Assembly: GCF_018128025.1 (NCBI RefSeq)
Contig: NZ_JAGSCS010000002.1
Span: 62,001 to 126,000, forward strand
Length of the DNA: 64,000 nucleotides
Origin: Proteiniclasticum sediminis
GTDB taxonomy: Bacteria > Bacillota > Clostridia > Clostridiales > Clostridiaceae
Direction: 5' to 3'
The notes below the pieces were generated by a model, which did no database searches, had not been told where the DNA came from, and saw only the letters and a list, made by a program, of their open reading frames with translations. Every line of letters starts with the position of its first letter. Within the stretch, counting starts at the first letter, position 1. Made by a program: the position numbers and the translations under genes. Shown one piece after another: positions 60,304 through 64,000 of the stretch.

Positions 60304-61779
60304 ATGGTAGGTAGTATTTATAAGAATAACTTCAATCCCAACTCGATTGCCATTAAATACAAGGGAAACTGCATCACCTATAACGAACTGGATACCGCGG
60401 TGAATCAGTACGCCAGCCTATTGTCAAAGCTGGGCGTGAAAGCGGATGATCGGGTACTCTTGAGCTGTCCGAACTCCCCGGAATTCATCTACTCTTATCT
60501 GAGCGTCGTGAAGAATGGCGCGGTCATTGTGCCCATGAACCTGCAGCTGACCATGACGGAAATCCGATACTTATTGGACGACTCCGGAGCAAAGTTCATG
60601 CTGATTCATCCCGCCATTTTAAAAGCCATGAACCAAAGCCAAGGATCTCTGGAAGAGCTCTTGAACCTCCAGGTGTTCGTGCTGGATGAAGTATTTAAAC
60701 AGGATCTCTTGGAAATTCCCCTGGTGGAGGTTGAAGCGATTTCCGATGAGAATGCGGTATCCACCTTCCTTTATACCTCCGGGACCACCGGAAAGCCGAA
60801 AGCGGCCATGCTGACCCATAAGAATCTGGTGACCAATGCGGAGCAGTGCCGGGTGGCCTTCAGTACCACTGCAGAAGATAACTTCATGTGTGTTCTTCCC
60901 ATGTTCCATGTGTTTGGATTCACCGTCAGCGTGCTGAATCCTTTATGGACGGGTGCCACCGTGACGATCCTCGAGAAATTTCATCCCAAGGAAATCGTGG
61001 AATCCTTTATCCAGGACGAAGTGACGGTCTTTGCGGGGGTTCCCACCATGTATGTGGTCCTGCTGGAAGCCTGCAAGAATAGTGTCCTCTTCCCGAAGCT
61101 TCGCTTAGCCATCTCCGGGGGCGCAGCCATGCCGGTGGAAGTCCTGAGACAGGCGAAGGATATACTGAAACTCCCCGTGGTCGAAGGATACGGCTTGACC
61201 GAAGCCTCACCCGTGGTCAGTTTCAATCCACTCCATGGGATGCAGAAAGTAGGCTCCATCGGTGTTCCGCTCCAGGGAATTGCGTGTAAGATTGTCGATG
61301 AAAAGGATGTGGAGCTTCCAGCAGGAACGGTCGGGGAGCTCATCACCGTGGGGGACAACGTAATGCGGGGATACTACAAGAAGGAGACCGAAACAGCAGA
61401 AGCACTAAAGAATGGCTGGCTGCACACCGGCGATCTGGCAAAGAAAGACGACGAGGGTTATCTCTACATTGTGGATCGGAAAAAGGATCTGATCATCACC
61501 GGTGGCTTAAATGTTTATCCTCGGGAAGTGGAAGAAGTGATCTATCAGTTTCCGAAGGTAAAAGAGGCCGCAGTCGTGGGCGTTCCTGATAACCTCCGCG
61601 GAGAGATGGTGAAAGCATTCATCGTCCTTAAAACCGGCGAAGAATGCACATCAAGGGAATTACTGGCGTATTTGAAGGAGAATCTGGCCGGTTATAAGCT
61701 CCCGAAGAAAATTGAGTTTATCCCTGAGCTGCCTAAAAATGGATCCGGAAAAATTTTGAAGAGAATGCTTAAAGCGTAG
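60304..61779 (+). CDS. AMP-dependent acyl-CoA synthetase/ligase
   Basis: 491 residues. AMP-binding P-loop LYTSGTTGKPKAAMLTH (about 157-173), EGYGLTEASPVVS, and the C-terminal GWLHTGDLAKKDDEGYLYIVDRKKDLIITGG, with the catalytic lysine in NGSGKILKR. It activates a fatty or aromatic acid to the CoA thioester (LcfB-like). The start at 60304 has GGGGGACAAT upstream; 60292 is the alternative. Confidence 0.92.
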   Translation: MVGSIYKNNFNPNSIAIKYKGNCITYNELDTAVNQYASLLSKLGVKADDRVLLSCPNSPEFIYSYLSVVKNGAVIVPMNLQLTMTEIRYLLDDSGAKFMLIHPAILKAMNQSQGSLEELLNLQVFVLDEVFKQDLLEIPLVEVEAISDENAVSTFLYTSGTTGKPKAAMLTHKNLVTNAEQCRVAFSTTAEDNFMCVLPMFHVFGFTVSVLNPLWTGATVTILEKFHPKEIVESFIQDEVTVFAGVPTMYVVLLEACKNSVLFPKLRLAISGGAAMPVEVLRQAKDILKLPVVEGYGLTEASPVVSFNPLHGMQKVGSIGVPLQGIACKIVDEKDVELPAGTVGELITVGDNVMRGYYKKETETAEALKNGWLHTGDLAKKDDEGYLYIVDRKKDLIITGGLNVYPREVEEVIYQFPKVKEAAVVGVPDNLRGEMVKAFIVLKTGEECTSRELLAYLKENLAGYKLPKKIEFIPELPKNGSGKILKRMLKA

Positions 61780-61869
61780 TAGTAGATCCATTAAACTAAA
61801 CTCAAGGAACGGATGCCTTATCGAGCGACCTCTCATTATGCCCAAAGGGCGGTAGTTCTTCTTCATCCT

Positions 61870-61891
61870 CCGGTCATAACGTCGTGACCGG
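61870..61891 (+). terminator. Hairpin after the acyl-CoA ligase
   Basis: 7-bp stem CCGGTCA/TGACCGG followed by TTTCC; a weak terminator. Confidence 0.5.
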
Positions 61892-61925
61892 TTTCCTATC
61901 CAATAATTGTAGTCAAGGGTTAGAA

Positions 61926-61970
61926 AGACTCTTCCTGATGCTCATATATGAGTCAGGGAGGGTCTTTTTC
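61926..61970 (+). repeat. Dyad element, copy 2 (terminator-like)
   Basis: AAGACTCTTCCTGATGCTC ... GAGTCAGGGAGGGTCTTTTT. Same core words as copy 1 at 57524-57577. As RNA it forms a strong hairpin with a T-run and could terminate transcription. Confidence 0.75.
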
Positions 61971-62046
61971 GTCCCTCATTCTTGCTAAGGTCGTATATTT
62001 ATTTTGAGGATGTAAGATTGCCTCGTTTAGTTCATTTTAAAAGAGA

Positions 62047-62232
62047 GTGTCAGGCCTCAACACCTTTGATCCGAGTTCAGCGGCCATCGTTCAAGGAACC
62101 ATCGCCGCTGCTGCGGTCATCAACGAGATCATCGCCGTGGTCATCGCCCAAAAAGCCTTTGAGTGGGCTGGAGAACTGGAGAATCATTCCCCCGATGATA
62201 TTCCTTCAGACTGGGTGACCAGTTCCAACTAA
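62047..62232 (+). CDS. Small hydrophobic ORF (61 codons), GTG start
   Basis: MSGLNTFDPSSAAIVQGTI then a long Ala/Ile/Val segment (about 11-38) and an acidic end (NHSPDDIPSDW). Codon use (ATC, GCC, GTC) is like real genes in the window, but AAAGAGA is too close to the GTG to be a good ribosome site. It may be a membrane peptide or a fragment of a lost larger gene. Confidence 0.4.
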   Translation: MSGLNTFDPSSAAIVQGTIAAAAVINEIIAVVIAQKAFEWAGELENHSPDDIPSDWVTSSN

Positions 62233-62615
62233 AGGATATGAGGACCTTTTGGAGAGGATCTACGTTGCATTAGCCGGATTTGATCTTTCCTTCGATGAGA
62301 AGGAAGTTAACCCCGGAGTTTTCCATTCAGCCCTTGAGGTTTCTTCGGACAAGCCTCAAGGGCTTATTCATGCCTTGAATGGGGAGAATAAGATGAAATG
62401 GGGTTTTCCACGAGTGTGGCAAAGCCGTGCATTTCCAGTGAAGATATCTTATACTGAAATATAAGCAGAAGGGGAATAACCTCGTCCGGGAGAAGATTGG
62501 GGGAGTGCTCATCGGGTAAGCCTGGGACGCGGTTTCTCGTTAAACCGCTGAAGGGCGATGAGCTGCACCGCTAAGAATGGAAACTCCAGCGCTAACCGGG
62601 AAAAGGAGAGTAAGT
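62233..62615. other. Intergenic stretch with a stable hairpin
   Basis: No supported gene: the only ORF (62249-62464) lacks a ribosome site. A perfect 11-bp hairpin AGCCCTTGAGG/CCTCAAGGGCT lies at 62329-62364 and could terminate transcription from the small ORF. Confidence 0.5.
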
Positions 62616-63137
62616 ATGGCAAAGATCAGGAGCATCACGATCAAGGGGTATTCTGGTTATGGTACCGATGACGAAGCCTTTCAGGACATCGTCCGGTTGA
62701 CGGCGGATTCGATTTCCTATCACTATCAACCGCAAATCCCCTCAGAGCTTAATCCTGTGCGAAAATGGAAGTATCAAACAAACAGCGCCATTTACAAAAT
62801 GAGATTTGATGCTGTGGAAGCGATGATTCCACTCGTCTTGGACAGTGCTAAGCTGGAAAACTGTACCGATATTGGAGGTATTGAGTTTCATCTCATATTT
62901 TCCGACAAAACCGAGTTTAAGGAAACTTACTGGGTACCAGGAGAGAGATTTGCGGATTGCTTTCGGCTCATAAAAAGCATGGTTCCCGAATGTGAGTATA
63001 TTCCAGCGGTTCTCTTGACCGAAGAAGACGTTGAAGAAGATGATCAGGAAGAGGATGATAAAGAAGAAGAAGAAGAAGAAGAAGAAGAGTCGTTCAGCGA
63101 ACCGTTAGCGGAAAGTGGAGAGGAGAATTTTGGATGA
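62616..63137 (+). CDS. Hypothetical protein with poly-glutamate tail
   Basis: 173 residues. The first 125 residues form a globular alpha/beta domain I do not recognise. Residues about 132-160 are almost all Asp/Glu, including nine Glu in a row encoded by (GAA)8-GAG at 63064-63090. AAAAGGAGAG precedes the ATG at 62616. The stop overlaps the next start (ATGA), so it is translationally coupled to the acetyltransferase gene. Confidence 0.6.
   Translation: MAKIRSITIKGYSGYGTDDEAFQDIVRLTADSISYHYQPQIPSELNPVRKWKYQTNSAIYKMRFDAVEAMIPLVLDSAKLENCTDIGGIEFHLIFSDKTEFKETYWVPGERFADCFRLIKSMVPECEYIPAVLLTEEDVEEDDQEEDDKEEEEEEEEESFSEPLAESGEENFG
63064..63090 (+). repeat. (GAA)8 trinucleotide tract
   Basis: Eight GAA codons plus GAG inside the preceding gene. 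Length changes would alter only the poly-Glu tail, in frame. Confidence 0.85.
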
Positions 63138-64000
63138 TTTTTCGAAAAGGAACGGAAAGCGATCTTGTACCGTGGATGGAATTGGTCCGAAAAGTAAGTC
63201 CCGGGTTTCCGGGGTTGGAGACCGAAGAGGCCCTAGCCCAGCATCAGGAGACTGTGCTGAAGTTTATTAAGGGGGGAGCTGGAATTTGCGCAGAGGATAA
63301 CCAGAAAATTATGGGTGTTCTCCTATTTTCCAAATCCCATCAGAAGATCTGCTTCCTGGCCGTGGATCCCGCATACCACAGGCTAGGCGTCGCTTCCCAG
63401 CTACTGGAGATGGCTCTGGGGGAACTGAATCATCGGGAAGACACCACCGTATCCACCTTTAGGGAGGAAGATCCCAAAGGGGAGGCACCTCGAACGCTCT
63501 ATGCCAAGTTTGGATTCAAACCGGAGGAGCTGACGGAGGAGTTTGGCTATCCCAATCAGGTGTTCCGGCTCCCGGGGGAAACCTCTGACCAACAGGGCAA
63601 AGACACGTTTAGGATCCGAAAAGCAATGCTGGAGGATCAGGAGGATGTGGCAAAACTTGCCAGCAGATTATGGCCCCATCACACGCCGGAGGAGTTAGTC
63701 GAAGAATTTGCAGGGCTTCTGGAAAATGAGGAGTGTGCCGTTTTTCTTGCCTTTCAGCAAGGAGTACCCATGGGTTTTGCCCAGTGCCAGCTGCGGCATG
63801 ACTATGTTGAAGGGACAGATTCATCGCCTGTGGGTTATCTCGAGGGGATCTTCGTGGATCCGTCTTTTCAGCGCAGCGGTGTGGCCCAAGCACTCCTTAA
63901 TGCTTGTGAAGCATGGGCGAAAGAGAAAGGGTGTCAGGAGTTTGCCAGCGACTGCGAATGGGGCAATGAGGACAGTCTTGCCTTTCACCTGGCGGTAGGT
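63134..64000 (+). CDS. GNAT / AAC(6')-like tandem acetyltransferase (5' part)
   Basis: Open from ATG 63134 (ATGA overlap with the previous stop) to the window end, 289 codons visible. The N-terminal GNAT half (about 1-150) has the acetyl-CoA motif VDPAYHRLGVASQLL. The second half (from about 155, FRIRKAMLEDQEDVAKLAS) closely follows the AAC(6')-I aminoglycoside acetyltransferase pattern: LWPHHTPEELVEEF, GFAQCQLRHDYVEGTDSSPVGYLEGIFVDPSFQRSGVAQAL, ASDCEWGNEDSLAFHL. AAC(6')-I acetylates the 6'-amino group of aminoglycosides; whether this fusion does so is not shown. The 3' end lies outside. Confidence 0.82.
   Translation, partial: MIFRKGTESDLVPWMELVRKVSPGFPGLETEEALAQHQETVLKFIKGGAGICAEDNQKIMGVLLFSKSHQKICFLAVDPAYHRLGVASQLLEMALGELNHREDTTVSTFREEDPKGEAPRTLYAKFGFKPEELTEEFGYPNQVFRLPGETSDQQGKDTFRIRKAMLEDQEDVAKLASRLWPHHTPEELVEEFAGLLENEECAVFLAFQQGVPMGFAQCQLRHDYVEGTDSSPVGYLEGIFVDPSFQRSGVAQALLNACEAWAKEKGCQEFASDCEWGNEDSLAFHLAVG

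Noticed and set aside
62249-62464. A 71-codon ORF starting with TTG
   Set aside because: No ribosome site, and a perfect 11-bp hairpin occupies its middle.

Overview
The window reads as the chromosome of a low-oxygen, sugar- and peptide-fermenting Bacillota, most likely Clostridia. Supporting signs are strong AGGAGG-type ribosome sites, lipoprotein (LxxC) substrate-binding proteins, a T-box leader, LytR-CpsA-Psr and CpsB/CpsD cell-envelope genes, and homologues that match clostridial families. No rRNA, tRNA or CRISPR array was found. I cannot name the species. Most genes look moderately GC-rich; several short, visibly AT-richer patches (about 8.7-10.3, 12.6-14.6, 47.4-47.7, 49.2-49.8 and 56.5-60.1 kb) look like acquired or decaying DNA.

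Layout. 1-1 kb: 3' end of a repeat-rich RICIN/InlB-repeat surface protein. 1.1-8.6 kb: a complete yhf operon in the order yhfZ-yhfY-yhfU-yhfT-php(yhfV)-yhfS-yhfX-yhfW, a conserved system of unknown substrate with a transporter and three metabolic enzymes; two copies of a YhfZ-type operator are visible. 8.8-10.3 kb: an MqsR-like toxin broken by frameshifts next to an intact MqsA/Panacea-type antitoxin. 10.4-12.5 kb: PadR regulator with a perfect operator, DUF2812, DUF1475 and DUF3159 membrane proteins. 12.6-14.6 kb (minus strand): Xre regulator, ImmA/IrrE peptidase and PIN-like protein. 14.9-16.5 kb: NERD protein and ROK kinase.

16.6-25.5 kb: a sugar locus with two Gfo/Idh/MocA oxidoreductases, two sugar isomerase-type TIM barrels, a LacI regulator with two operators and an ABC importer. 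25.5-41.1 kb: hexuronate catabolism (divergent NagB-like protein, DlgD, UxaC, UxuA, GntR, ABC importer, a second GntR, UxaB, UxaA, UxaE), with GTATAC-centred palindromes in front of each transcription unit. Together these take glucuronate/galacturonate through fructuronate and tagaturonate (joined by UxaE) to 2-keto-3-deoxygluconate.

41.2-44.2 kb: two small membrane proteins, then DUF969-DUF979-pyroglutamyl peptidase. 44.3-46.2 kb: a tyrosine-specifier T-box, a tyrosine-rich small ORF, and a divergent tyrosine phenol-lyase/tryptophanase family protein; this is the most unusual regulatory arrangement in the window. 46.3-49.2 kb: LCP, CpsD-like kinase and CpsB-like phosphatase. 49.6-56.5 kb: housekeeping genes (SDR, Hsp20, CutC, HAD, transaldolase-like, SixA, TSUP permease, RlmD). 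56.5-64 kb: a patchwork of a hypothetical protein, excisionase-like HTH with a Fic-like remnant, TetR and flavodoxin-fold oxidoreductase, a nonsense-interrupted NUDIX gene, an acyl-CoA ligase, small ORFs, and a GNAT-AAC(6')-like fusion running off the end. Two copies of an approximately 45-55-nt dyad element bracket part of this patchwork.
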